Of a stretch of DNA of 64,000 nucleotides, positions 42,827-52,122 are shown piece by piece. This DNA is from Janthinobacterium sp. (lineage in GTDB: Bacteria; Pseudomonadota; Gammaproteobacteria; Burkholderiales; Burkholderiaceae_D). The stretch covers positions 1 through 64,000 of the forward strand of contig NZ_RFSK01000013.1 of assembly GCF_009923995.1 (NCBI RefSeq), written 5' to 3'. A program made the translations under genes and the position numbers. How positions within the stretch are numbered: position 1 is the stretch's first letter; each line of letters begins with the position of its first letter. A model generated the notes under the pieces. The model saw only the letters and a list, made by a program, of their open reading frames with translations, made no database searches and was not told the DNA's origin.

Positions 42827-44401
42827 ATGTGGACTAAACCTGTTCTGCGCATGAACCTGCGCCGTTTGATCGTGCTCGTGGCCTTTGCCAGTGCCCTGGT
42901 GTCCCTGGCCAATACCTTTTATGCCAGCTACCGCGTGCAGCGCCAGTTGCTGATCGATACGACCCTGGAAGCGAACCATGCGTATGCCAGCAAGCTGGCC
43001 AGCACGGCCGAGGATTTCCTGCAATCGGCACGCCAGCAGCTGGCCTACAGCGCGGCCAGCCTGCCGTCGCGCATGGCGGACGACGCCTGGCTGACGGCCG
43101 AGGCGCAGCGCCTGCGCCTGCAAACCAACAGTTTTAACTCCGTGCTCATCGTCGATGCCCAGGGCAAGGTGCTGGGCGTGTCGCCGGAAACCCTGGCCCT
43201 CAAGCACCGCACGCTCGATTCGGCAGGCGCCGCGCAGGCGCTGCGCGAACGGCGGCCCCTGATCACGCAGCCCTACGTCTCCTCGGCGGGCAACCTGGTG
43301 GTCTTCATTTCGCATCCCATCCTGGACAGGGACGGGCGCTACCTCGGCTACGTGGGCGGCAGCATCTACCTGAAACAGAAAAACATCCTGTACACCATGC
43401 TGGGCCAGCACTACTACCGCGACGGGTCCTACCTGTACGTGGTGGACCAGAAGCGGCGCCTGCTGTACCACCCGGACCCCGCGCGCCTGGGCGACGTGGC
43501 CGGCAGCAATGAAGTCATCGACGCCATCATCGCGCAGCAGGGCGGCGGCAACCGGCGCATGGACAACAGCCTGGGCGTGGACATGCTGGCCGGCTACGCC
43601 GTCATGCCATCGACGGGCTGGGGCATCGTGGCGCAGCGGCCGACGGCCATGACCCTGGCGCCGCTGAACCAGCTGATGGCCGACACGGTCTGGCATTCCC
43701 TGCCGATCGCCTTGCTGAGCCTGCCATTCATCTGGTGGCTGGCCAGCCTCATTTCGCGGCCCCTGGTGCAGCTGGCCGAGGGCGCGCGGCGCATGGATAC
43801 GCCTGGCACGGCCGAGCATATTGCCGCCATCCGTTCCTGGTACGTTGAAGCGGCGCAGATCAAGAAAGCCCTGCTGAAGGGATTGGCTTTGCTGCAAAGT
43901 AAGATCGGCAAGCTGAAGACGGACGTGCAGACGGACCCGCTGACGGGGCTGTCGAACCGGCGCGGCATGGCGGCGGCGCTGGACGCCTGGCATGCGCAGG
44001 CGCGGCCGTTCTCCGTCATCGCCATCGATATCGACCATTTCAAGCAGGTCAACGACCGGTGGGGCCACGCCGTGGGCGATGACGTCATCCTGCGCCTGGC
44101 GCAGCTGATGCGTGCCTGCTCGCGCGATGCGGACGTGCTGTGCCGCAACGGCGGCGATGAATTCATCATGCTGCTGCCCGACGCCGACCTCGACGTGGCC
44201 ATCCAGGTGGCCGAGCGCCTGCGCGCCAAGGTGGCCGCCGCCGTCATCCCCGGCGCGGGACCCGTCACCGTGTCGCTGGGCGTCGTGTCGTCGGAGCAGG
44301 AGGGCGGCGGCATGGACGCCGTGCTGCTGGCCGCGGACGCGGCCCTGTATGTGGCCAAGGAAAACGGCCGCAACTGCGTGGGCATCACGGAGCCGGCCTG
44401 A
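42827..44401 (+). CDS. dCache-GGDEF diguanylate cyclase, membrane-anchored
   Basis: two TMs, dCache-like periplasmic region, RDAD I-site and GGDEF. Confidence 0.92.
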   Translation: MWTKPVLRMNLRRLIVLVAFASALVSLANTFYASYRVQRQLLIDTTLEANHAYASKLASTAEDFLQSARQQLAYSAASLPSRMADDAWLTAEAQRLRLQTNSFNSVLIVDAQGKVLGVSPETLALKHRTLDSAGAAQALRERRPLITQPYVSSAGNLVVFISHPILDRDGRYLGYVGGSIYLKQKNILYTMLGQHYYRDGSYLYVVDQKRRLLYHPDPARLGDVAGSNEVIDAIIAQQGGGNRRMDNSLGVDMLAGYAVMPSTGWGIVAQRPTAMTLAPLNQLMADTVWHSLPIALLSLPFIWWLASLISRPLVQLAEGARRMDTPGTAEHIAAIRSWYVEAAQIKKALLKGLALLQSKIGKLKTDVQTDPLTGLSNRRGMAAALDAWHAQARPFSVIAIDIDHFKQVNDRWGHAVGDDVILRLAQLMRACSRDADVLCRNGGDEFIMLLPDADLDVAIQVAERLRAKVAAAVIPGAGPVTVSLGVVSSEQEGGGMDAVLLAADAALYVAKENGRNCVGITEPA

Positions 44402-44529
44402 TGGCATTGCCGCGCGGCACAAACTGATACGCTGTTTTCTGTTGCTTCTGAGCCTGTCCTGTTTGCGCGCCAGCGCTTACCATGGGGCCTTGACACGCAC
44501 AACGGGGATGGCAGGCATGGCAGGGATGG

Positions 44530-45057
44530 ATGGCAATGACGTTTGAGCAAGAGCTTGGCATCCGCTGCGACGTCGCCGGACGGCCGCACGCGCTGGCCTT
44601 CCTCGGCTGCTGCGACCTCAACTATGGCCAGCGCTGCGCGCTGCCGCTGCACCCCTTCCGCCTGCGCGTGCCGGAAGGGGCGCTGGCGGGCCTGCTCGAC
44701 GCGCCGTTCAACAGTTTTATCCAGACCTGCCGTGAAGACGACTTGCAGTATGAGGAAAGCGACTTGCCCGAACTCAAGGACGCCGGCTATCCCGGCATCA
44801 CGGCCATGCTGGGGGGCCACCGGCCGCTGCTGGCCGGGATGCTGCTGGACTTCATGATCGGCGACCTGCTGGCGGCCATCGGCCGCGCCAGCGGCTACCG
44901 TGCGCCCGATGCCCGCTACTGGGGCGACGTGGCGACGGCCGACCGGCGCGCCTATTTCACCATCAATCAGGTGCACACCGTGTCGTTCGCCGACGGCCAT
45001 GCCGTGTTCGAGGGCGAAGGCTACTACGGCGTGTACGTCATCTGGCTGACGCAGTGA
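44530..45057 (+). CDS. Hypothetical protein
   Basis: complete ORF with consistent codon usage; no recognised family. Confidence 0.6.
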   Translation: MAMTFEQELGIRCDVAGRPHALAFLGCCDLNYGQRCALPLHPFRLRVPEGALAGLLDAPFNSFIQTCREDDLQYEESDLPELKDAGYPGITAMLGGHRPLLAGMLLDFMIGDLLAAIGRASGYRAPDARYWGDVATADRRAYFTINQVHTVSFADGHAVFEGEGYYGVYVIWLTQ

Positions 45058-45076
45058 GCGGGGCGCAAATGGGGAC

Positions 45077-45107
45077 TTGACCTTCCTCATGTGGGAAGGT
45101 TTATAGT
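45077..45107 (+). promoter_or_regulatory. CueR/MerR-type promoter with 19-bp spacer
   Basis: TTGACC-N19-TATAGT with dyad ACCTTCC-N7-GGAAGGT (45080-45100). Confidence 0.88.
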
Positions 45108-45113
45108 CATGCC

Positions 45114-45539
45114 ATGAACCGTGCCTTTTTCCGCTCTCTCGCCCACTCGCTGCTGTGGCTGCTGGCCGTGACGCTGCCCTTGCAGGGCTTTGCGTCGGCC
45201 ATGCGCAGCTGCTGCGTGGACGAGCTGGCGGTCGCCGTCACGGCGGCGCAGGCGCAAGCCCCGCAGTGCCACGGCATGGCCGACATGGCCGATATGTACA
45301 TGCAGGACCAGCCGATGAGCATGAAAATGGCCATGGACGATGGCGGCGCCATGCAGCACGGCCACGATTGCAGCAACCATGGCGCTTGCACCGTGGGCGC
45401 CACGGCGCCGCCCGGCATGCCTGCCGTGCCCGCATGGACCTTGCGCGCGCCGCCCCCGGCGCTGGCGCCCGATTCCCTGTTCGCCGGGCATATCCCGCCC
45501 GGACCCGAACGTCCCCCGAGAAGCACGCACTCCGCCTGA
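45114..45539 (+). CDS. Small secreted Cys/Met/His-rich protein, CopL-like
   Basis: signal peptide; CC pair and HGMADMADMYMQDQPMSMKMAMDDGGAMQHGHDCSNHGAC. Confidence 0.65.
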   Translation: MNRAFFRSLAHSLLWLLAVTLPLQGFASAMRSCCVDELAVAVTAAQAQAPQCHGMADMADMYMQDQPMSMKMAMDDGGAMQHGHDCSNHGACTVGATAPPGMPAVPAWTLRAPPPALAPDSLFAGHIPPGPERPPRSTHSA

Positions 45540-45648
45540 CCGCCCGTGAACCTGGCGGTGCGCCGCCGCACGTCCCTGCACGTGGCGATGGCACGCCAGC
45601 GTTCCACCGCGCGCCCGCCGCGCCATACCCTGTCATTCAAGGAATACC

Positions 45649-46014
45649 ATGAAGCAATTACTTAGCCTCGCGCTGGCCGCCGGCGTTGCGCTGGCCGCGC
45701 CGCTGGCCGCCGCAGCCACCCCGGCCCCATCCGCCGCCGCGCCGCAAGACGCGCAAGCGCCCGTGCCGGCCGCCACCTACCGCTCCGCCTTCGCCGGCTA
45801 CCTTCCCGCCGCCGAGGACGACGCCACGCCCGACCAGACCTGGCGCGCCGTGAACGAAAAAGTCGGCAAGGCTGGCGGCCACATGGGCATGATGAAGATG
45901 GAAGGCCACAAGATGGAAGGCCATGCCATGCCGATGGACAAGATGCCGAAGGATGAGGCCATGCCCAAGCCGTCCGGCAAGCCCGCCCCGCAACACCACC
46001 ACGAAGGACACTGA
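45649..46014 (+). CDS. Small secreted Met/His-rich protein (putative copper-binding)
   Basis: signal peptide; HMGMMKMEGHKMEGHAMPMDKMPKDEAMPKPSGKPAPQHHHEGH tail. Confidence 0.7.
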   Translation: MKQLLSLALAAGVALAAPLAAAATPAPSAAAPQDAQAPVPAATYRSAFAGYLPAAEDDATPDQTWRAVNEKVGKAGGHMGMMKMEGHKMEGHAMPMDKMPKDEAMPKPSGKPAPQHHHEGH

Positions 46015-46015
46015 G

Positions 46016-47386
46016 ATGGCCCGCTTGCATACATCAATGTGCCTGACGCCGCTGGCGCTGGCAGCCGTCCTGCTGCTGGGCGGCTGCGCCAGCTTCAGCC
46101 CCGATGGCGGCATGGCGACGGTGTCCAGGGTGGCCGATGCCCGCACGGGCGCGCCCGGCGCGCTGTCCGCCACGGACACGGACGAGAAACTGGCACAGCT
46201 GCTGGCCCAGCCCCTGGACGCCGACAGCGCCGTGCGCATCGCCCTGATGAACAACCACGGCCTGAAAGCGGCCCTGGCCGACCTGGGCGCCTCCGAGGCG
46301 GACCTGGTGCAGGCGGGGCGCTTGCGCAATCCGGGCCTGTCCTTCGGCCGCTCGCACGGCAGCCACGGCAATGAAATCGACCGCGGCGTCAGCTTCGACC
46401 TGGCCGGCCTGCTGACCATGCCCCTGCGCGTGAACATCGAACGGGGCCGTTTCGAGCAGGCCAAGCTGCAGGCGGCCAGCAGCGCCGTGCAGCTGGCGGC
46501 CGACACGCGCCGCGCCTATTTCAATGCCGTGGCCGCCGTGCAGACGGAGCAGTTCATGCAGCGCGCGCTGCTGTCGGCCGAGGCGGGCGCGGAACTGGCC
46601 ACGCGCCTGCAGCAGGCGGGCAACTGGAGCCGCCTCGACCAGGCGCGCCAGCAAGTGTTTTATGCGGACGCCGTCAGCGACCTGGCCCGCGCGCGCCACC
46701 AGGCAGTGGTGACGCGCGAACACCTGACGCGCTTGCTGGGCCTGTGGGGCCGGCAGACGGCATTTACCTTGCCGCAGCGCCTGCCCGACCTGCCGGCCGC
46801 GCCGGCGCAAGCGGGCGATATCGAGGCGCAGGCCATGGAGCAGCGGCTCGACGTGCAGATGAGTAAGCTCGACGCGCACGCGACGGCCGACGCGCTGGGC
46901 CTGTCGAAGGTGACGGGTTTCGTCAACGTGCTCGACGCGGGCTATACCAACAAGAGCACGAGCGAGGCGCCGCGCGAGAACGGCTATGCAATCTCGCTGG
47001 AATTGCCCCTGTTCGACTGGGGTTCGGCGCGCAATGCAAAGGCGCAAGCCTTGTATGAACAGTCGCTGCAGCGCACGGCGGGCACGGCCGTCAAGGCCCG
47101 CTCGGAAGTGCGCGAGGCGTATTCCAGCTACCGCACGGCCTACGACCTGGCGCGCCACTACCGCGATGAAGTCGTGCCGCTGCGCAAGACGATTTCGCAT
47201 GAGGTGTTGCTGCGCTACAACGGCATGCTGGCCAGCGTCTTTGAGCTGCTGGCCGACGCGCGCGAGCAGGTGGCCAGCGTGAACGGTGCCATCGCCACCC
47301 AGCGCGATTTCTGGATCGCGCAAACCGAATTGCAATCGGCCATCAATGGCAGCGGCCCAGGTGCGGCAGCTGCGGCAAAGGAATAA
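46016..47386 (+). CDS. TolC family outer-membrane protein, lipoprotein-type
   Basis: lipobox LLLGGCAS, TolC-like helical repeats; within copper-type cluster. Confidence 0.87.
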   Translation: MARLHTSMCLTPLALAAVLLLGGCASFSPDGGMATVSRVADARTGAPGALSATDTDEKLAQLLAQPLDADSAVRIALMNNHGLKAALADLGASEADLVQAGRLRNPGLSFGRSHGSHGNEIDRGVSFDLAGLLTMPLRVNIERGRFEQAKLQAASSAVQLAADTRRAYFNAVAAVQTEQFMQRALLSAEAGAELATRLQQAGNWSRLDQARQQVFYADAVSDLARARHQAVVTREHLTRLLGLWGRQTAFTLPQRLPDLPAAPAQAGDIEAQAMEQRLDVQMSKLDAHATADALGLSKVTGFVNVLDAGYTNKSTSEAPRENGYAISLELPLFDWGSARNAKAQALYEQSLQRTAGTAVKARSEVREAYSSYRTAYDLARHYRDEVVPLRKTISHEVLLRYNGMLASVFELLADAREQVASVNGAIATQRDFWIAQTELQSAINGSGPGAAAAAKE

Positions 47387-48771
47387 TGATGATTACACGT
47401 AGAAACTTTTTCATGAACGCGGGCGCCGTCGCCCTCAGTGCCGCGGCCGTCAGCCGCGTGGGCGCCGCCTCCCTGCCGGAAGCCGTCACGATGGCCGGCG
47501 CGGATACCAAGGCGCCACTACCGCCGCCGAACGGACGCCCGTACAACCCCGTCGTCACCCTGAACGGCTGGTCCTTGCCCTGGCGCATGAACAACAACGT
47601 CAAGGAATTCCACCTGGTGGCGGAACCCGTCGTGCGCGAACTGGCACCCGGCATGCAAGCGAACCTGTGGGGCTATAACGGCCAGTCGCCCGGCCCCACC
47701 ATCGAAGTGGTGGAGGGCGACCGGGTGCGCATCTTCGTCACCAACAAATTGCCGGAACACACGAGCGTGCACTGGCATGGCCAGCGCTTGCCTAACGGCA
47801 TGGACGGCGTCACGGGCCTGACCCAGCCCGGCATCGCCCCGGGCAAGACCTTCGTCTATGAATTCATCGCCAAGCGCCCCGGCACCTTCATGTACCACCC
47901 GCATGCCGATGAAATGACGCAGATGGCCATGGGCATGATGGGCTTCTGGGTGACGCATCCGAAAGACCCGAATTTCATGAAGGTGGACCGCGATTTCGTC
48001 TTCCTGCTCAGCAACTACGACATCGATCCGGGCAGCTACACGCCGAAGATCATGACCATGACGGATTTCAATCTGTTCACCTTCAACAGCCGCGTCTTCC
48101 CCGGCATCGACCCCATGGTGGTGCGCCAGGGCGACAAGGTGCGCGTGCGCGTGGGCAATCTGACCATGACGAACCACCCCATCCACATGCACGGCCACGA
48201 ATTCGAGGTGACGGGCACGGATGGCGGCTGGACGCGCCCGGAGTCGCGCTGGCCGGAAGTGACGACGGACGTGGCCGTGGGCCAGATGCGCGCCGTGGAG
48301 TTCACGGCCACGGACCTGGGCGACTGGGCCTTCCACTGCCACAAGTCGCACCACACGATGAATGCCATGGGGCATGACGTGCCCACCATGATAGGCGTCG
48401 ACCACCAGGGCGTGGCGGCGAAGATCAACCAGCTCGTGCCCGGCTACATGGTGATGGGCGAGCGGGGCATGGCCGACATGGGCGAGATGCAGATGCCCAT
48501 TCCCGACAATACCCTGCCGATGATGGCTGGCGACGGCCCGTTCGGCGCCATCGGCATGGGTGGCATGTTTACCACGGTGAAGGTGCGCAAGGACCAGAAA
48601 CCGGGCGACTACCGCGACCCGGGCTGGTACAAGCACCCGGCCGGCACCCTGGCCTATGAATGGACGGGCGCCTTGCCGGAACCCGTGCGCGGCCAGGGCG
48701 CGGGCAAGTTGCCGGCCCGCGGTGGCGTGGAGATGACGGTGCGCAAGCCGGGCGGCCACGCCGGGCATTAA
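47386..48771 (+). CDS. Multicopper oxidase (copper oxidase)
   Basis: HWHGQRLPNGMDG, HPHADEM, HPIHMHGHEF, HCHKSHHTMNAM; TRRNFFMNAG N-terminus; TAATG overlap with the tolC-like gene. Confidence 0.93.
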   Translation: MMITRRNFFMNAGAVALSAAAVSRVGAASLPEAVTMAGADTKAPLPPPNGRPYNPVVTLNGWSLPWRMNNNVKEFHLVAEPVVRELAPGMQANLWGYNGQSPGPTIEVVEGDRVRIFVTNKLPEHTSVHWHGQRLPNGMDGVTGLTQPGIAPGKTFVYEFIAKRPGTFMYHPHADEMTQMAMGMMGFWVTHPKDPNFMKVDRDFVFLLSNYDIDPGSYTPKIMTMTDFNLFTFNSRVFPGIDPMVVRQGDKVRVRVGNLTMTNHPIHMHGHEFEVTGTDGGWTRPESRWPEVTTDVAVGQMRAVEFTATDLGDWAFHCHKSHHTMNAMGHDVPTMIGVDHQGVAAKINQLVPGYMVMGERGMADMGEMQMPIPDNTLPMMAGDGPFGAIGMGGMFTTVKVRKDQKPGDYRDPGWYKHPAGTLAYEWTGALPEPVRGQGAGKLPARGGVEMTVRKPGGHAGH

Positions 48772-48800
48772 GATGTGGGGCCGGCCCGGCTGAATCTGAC

Positions 48801-48827
48801 GGCTTGCCTAGCATGGCAAGCCGTTTT
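48801..48827 (+). terminator. Intrinsic terminator after multicopper oxidase gene
   Basis: GGCTTGCC-tagcat-GGCAAGCC-gTTTT. Confidence 0.7.
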
Positions 48828-49002
48828 GCGTGTTGCTTCAGATCAAGGATTTGTCGCGTAGTGACAATCCGAGTATTTTATCTGCCCTTTTTTCTTTATA
48901 TTCAAGGTGTTCCGTTTCTTTGAAGCGCTGCTCGTCCCGGCCGTGTCCGGCGCCGCTGTGCACGACCGCGGCGTGGTGGCATGGCTGCAAACCGGAGGAA
49001 TC

Positions 49003-50658
49003 ATGTTGAATCAGATGAAGGTGGGAACGCGCTTGCTGGCGGCATTTTTCTGTGTCGCCCTGATGGGGGCCATCGTGGCCGGCATCGGTATCTTCAATAT
49101 GGGCAAGATCGACACCATGGCGGGACAGATGTACAACAACGAGCTGCTGGGCTTGTCGTACATCAAGGAAGCCAATATCGCCCTGATCAAGGTGGGCCGC
49201 GCGCGCAGCAATTTCTTGCTGGCCACCACGCAGGAAGAGCGCGGCAAGCGCCAGGCCGATATCGAAAAATTTCTTGAAAGCAACAAGAGCAACCTGGCCA
49301 AGGCCCGGCCCCTGTTCGTCTCGCCGATGGCGAAGGAACTGTTTGCCCGCTTTGCCACCGTCGAGGCCGAGTATATCGCCACCATGCGGCAGGCCCTGGA
49401 AATGGCGGCGGCCGAGCCGCTGGCGCAGCGCAGCGCCACCCTGACGCAGTTGCTCGACAAGACGCGTCTGCATGCCGACGAGCTCGATGGCATGCTGGAT
49501 AAATTGTCCACGCAGAAAGAGGAGCGGGCCAGGGCGGCGGCGGCGCAGGCGTCGAGCGTGTACGAGACCAGCCGCAGCTTCATGATCGCGCTGGTGCTGG
49601 GCAGCGTGGCGGCGGGGCTGGCGCTGGGGGCGCTGATCACGCGGGCATTGACGCGCCAGCTGGGCGGCGAGCCGGCGTATGCCGTGCAGATCGCGGGCGC
49701 CATTGCCGAAGGCGACCTTACCGTGGATATCCGCACGGCCAGCCACGACAGCAGCAGCCTGCTGTTTGCCATGAAGACCATGCGCGACAAGCTGGTGGGC
49801 ATCGTCAGCCAGGTGCGCTCGGGCACGGATACCATCAATACGGCCTCGGGCGAAATCGCCCAGGGCAACCTGGACCTGTCGTCCCGCACGGAAGAACAGG
49901 CCAGTTCCCTGGAGGAAACGGCCTCGTCGATGGAGCAGCTGACCTCGGCCGTGCGCCAGAATGCGGACAATGCGCGCCAGGCCAATGTGCTGGCCGGCGC
50001 CGCTTCCGACGTGGCGGGCAAGGGCGGCGCTGCGGTGGGGCAGGTGGTGCAGACGATGGAGTCGATCAATGCATCCTCGCGCAAGATCGTCGACATCATC
50101 AGCGTCATCGACGGCATCGCCTTCCAGACCAACATCCTGGCCTTGAACGCGGCCGTGGAAGCGGCCCGGGCGGGCGAGGAGGGGCGCGGCTTTGCCGTCG
50201 TGGCGTCCGAGGTGCGCAGCCTGGCGCAGCGCTCGGCCAGTGCCGCCAAGGAAATCAAGACCCTGATCGGCGACTCCGTCGACCAGGTGGAAGCCGGTGC
50301 CAAGCTCGTGCATGACGCGGGCAAGACCATGGACGAGGTGGTCGCCAGCGTGCGCCAGGTGGCCGATATCATGCAGGAAATCACGGCCGCCAGCGCCGAG
50401 CAAAGCGCCGGCATCGAGCAAGTCAACCAGGCCGTGCTGCAGATGGACCAGGTAACGCAGCAAAACGCGGCCCTCGTCGAAGAGGCGGCCGCGGCGGCCG
50501 AATCGCTGCAGGACCAGGCGCAGACCTTGACGGAACTGGTGGGCGTGTTCCGCCTGCATGCCCAGGCCGAGCACATGGCCGTGCCGCCCGCCAGCAACGT
50601 CACGCCGCTGCGCCGGCCGTCGCCGTCGGCGCGGCAGGGCGTGCGCCGCCTGGCCTGA
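49003..50658 (+). CDS. Methyl-accepting chemotaxis protein (4HB-type sensor)
   Basis: [30 protein letters not shown] core [44 protein letters not shown]. Confidence 0.95.
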   Translation: MLNQMKVGTRLLAAFFCVALMGAIVAGIGIFNMGKIDTMAGQMYNNELLGLSYIKEANIALIKVGRARSNFLLATTQEERGKRQADIEKFLESNKSNLAKARPLFVSPMAKELFARFATVEAEYIATMRQALEMAAAEPLAQRSATLTQLLDKTRLHADELDGMLDKLSTQKEERARAAAAQASSVYETSRSFMIALVLGSVAAGLALGALITRALTRQLGGEPAYAVQIAGAIAEGDLTVDIRTASHDSSSLLFAMKTMRDKLVGIVSQVRSGTDTINTASGEIAQGNLDLSSRTEEQASSLEETASSMEQLTSAVRQNADNARQANVLAGAASDVAGKGGAAVGQVVQTMESINASSRKIVDIISVIDGIAFQTNILALNAAVEAARAGEEGRGFAVVASEVRSLAQRSASAAKEIKTLIGDSVDQVEAGAKLVHDAGKTMDEVVASVRQVADIMQEITAASAEQSAGIEQVNQAVLQMDQVTQQNAALVEEAAAAAESLQDQAQTLTELVGVFRLHAQAEHMAVPPASNVTPLRRPSPSARQGVRRLA

Positions 50659-50735
50659 GTGCGGCTTGTCCGCGCGCAATCGGCGCGGCGGTGGTAGGCT
50701 GTCGCTATTGCGCGTTTGCCACTTCCGGGTCCTGT

Positions 50736-51497
50736 ATGCCGTCTCTTCGCCTGTTATGCCTGTCCCTGCTCCTGGCGCCGCTGGTGTCCCTGGCGCAGGA
50801 GGGCGAGCCCGTGCTGCCGTATCGCCCTTCCGTCGCCAGTCCCGCGCAGCTGCCCGCACCGGGCCAGCTGGAATTCGAGGCGGGCGGCCTGGCGACGAAG
50901 ACGGATGGCACGCGCCGCGCCAGCCTGCCGTACACCTTCAAGCTGGCGTTCAGCCCGGAATGGGGCTTGCTGCTCGAAGGCGAGGCGTATGTGCGCCTGC
51001 GCGACGAGCCGGGCCGGCGCGAGACGGGCGTGGGCGACACGACCCTGGTGCTGAAGCGGGCCTTCTTGCTCGACAGCGCCACGGCGCTGGGCCTGGAACT
51101 GGGCTGGAAGGCGCCGACGGCCAGGGATACCATCGGCAGCGGCAGGAGCGACGTGTCGCTCAACGGCATTTTCAGCCGCGACCTGGGCGCCGTGCACATG
51201 GATGCGAACCTGAACGCCACGCGCCTGGGCGCCTCCGATCCGGGCACGGGAAGGGTGCAAACGGGCTGGGCGGCGTCATTTTCCACGCCCGTCAGCGCGC
51301 GCTGGGGCGCCACGGCGGAATTGTCGGGCACGCGCCTGCGGGGCGCGCCCGCCACCGCCCAGCTGTTGCTGGCCGCCACCTACAGTCCCACGCCGCGCCT
51401 GGCCATCGATGTCGGCATGGCAAGAGGCCTGACGGCCGCGTCGCCGGACTGGTCGCTGTTCAGCGGGCTGGTCGTGCCCCTGGGCCAGCTATGGTGA
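50736..51497 (+). CDS. Putative outer-membrane beta-barrel transporter-like protein
   Basis: signal peptide and alternating amphipathic beta-strand pattern. Confidence 0.55.
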   Translation: MPSLRLLCLSLLLAPLVSLAQEGEPVLPYRPSVASPAQLPAPGQLEFEAGGLATKTDGTRRASLPYTFKLAFSPEWGLLLEGEAYVRLRDEPGRRETGVGDTTLVLKRAFLLDSATALGLELGWKAPTARDTIGSGRSDVSLNGIFSRDLGAVHMDANLNATRLGASDPGTGRVQTGWAASFSTPVSARWGATAELSGTRLRGAPATAQLLLAATYSPTPRLAIDVGMARGLTAASPDWSLFSGLVVPLGQLW

Positions 51498-51589
51498 GCT
51501 TGCCACGCCGCTCTTATGTGTCCTTGCGAACAAACTTGTTTTTACGCAGGGTCTACAATGCAGGCATAACCAATAAAAGGAGTGCCTCC

Positions 51590-52102
51590 ATGAAAACCCT
51601 GATACTTGCCGCCGTCCTGCTTTCCGCCGCCACCGGCGCCATGGCGCAAGTCGGCGTTTCCGTCACTGTCGGCCAGCCTGGCTTTTACGGACGCCTCGAC
51701 ATCGGCGACTATCCCGCCCCCCAGTTGATCTATGCGCAGCCCGTCATCGTGCAGCGCCCGCAATACTATTCGGCTGCCCCCATCTACCTGCGCGTGCCGC
51801 CCGGCCATGCGAAACATTGGTCCAAGCACTGCCGCAAGTATAATGCCTGTAACCAAGAGGTATATTTCGTCCAAGATAGTTGGTATAACAACCAGTATGT
51901 GCCCCGTTATCGCCAGCAGCATGGCGACTATGGCCGTCCTGGCGGACGTCCGCCGCAACAGCATGGCCGCCCCGATTATCGGGACCATGACCGTGATCAC
52001 GGCCATTATGACAAGCATGATGACAAGCGCGACAAGCATGACGACAATCCGGGCAGGGGCCATGGCAACGGCAACGGCAACGGCAACGGGCGCAGGGACT
52101 AA
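51590..52102 (+). CDS. Secreted protein with His/Asp/Lys- and GN-repeat-rich C-terminus
   Basis: signal peptide MKTLILAAVLLSAATGAMA; RDHDRDHGHYDKHDDKRDKHDDNPGRGHGNGNGNGNGRRD. Confidence 0.6.
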   Translation: MKTLILAAVLLSAATGAMAQVGVSVTVGQPGFYGRLDIGDYPAPQLIYAQPVIVQRPQYYSAAPIYLRVPPGHAKHWSKHCRKYNACNQEVYFVQDSWYNNQYVPRYRQQHGDYGRPGGRPPQQHGRPDYRDHDRDHGHYDKHDDKRDKHDDNPGRGHGNGNGNGNGRRD

Positions 52103-52122
52103 ACAAGCAAGCAGGAGGATCT

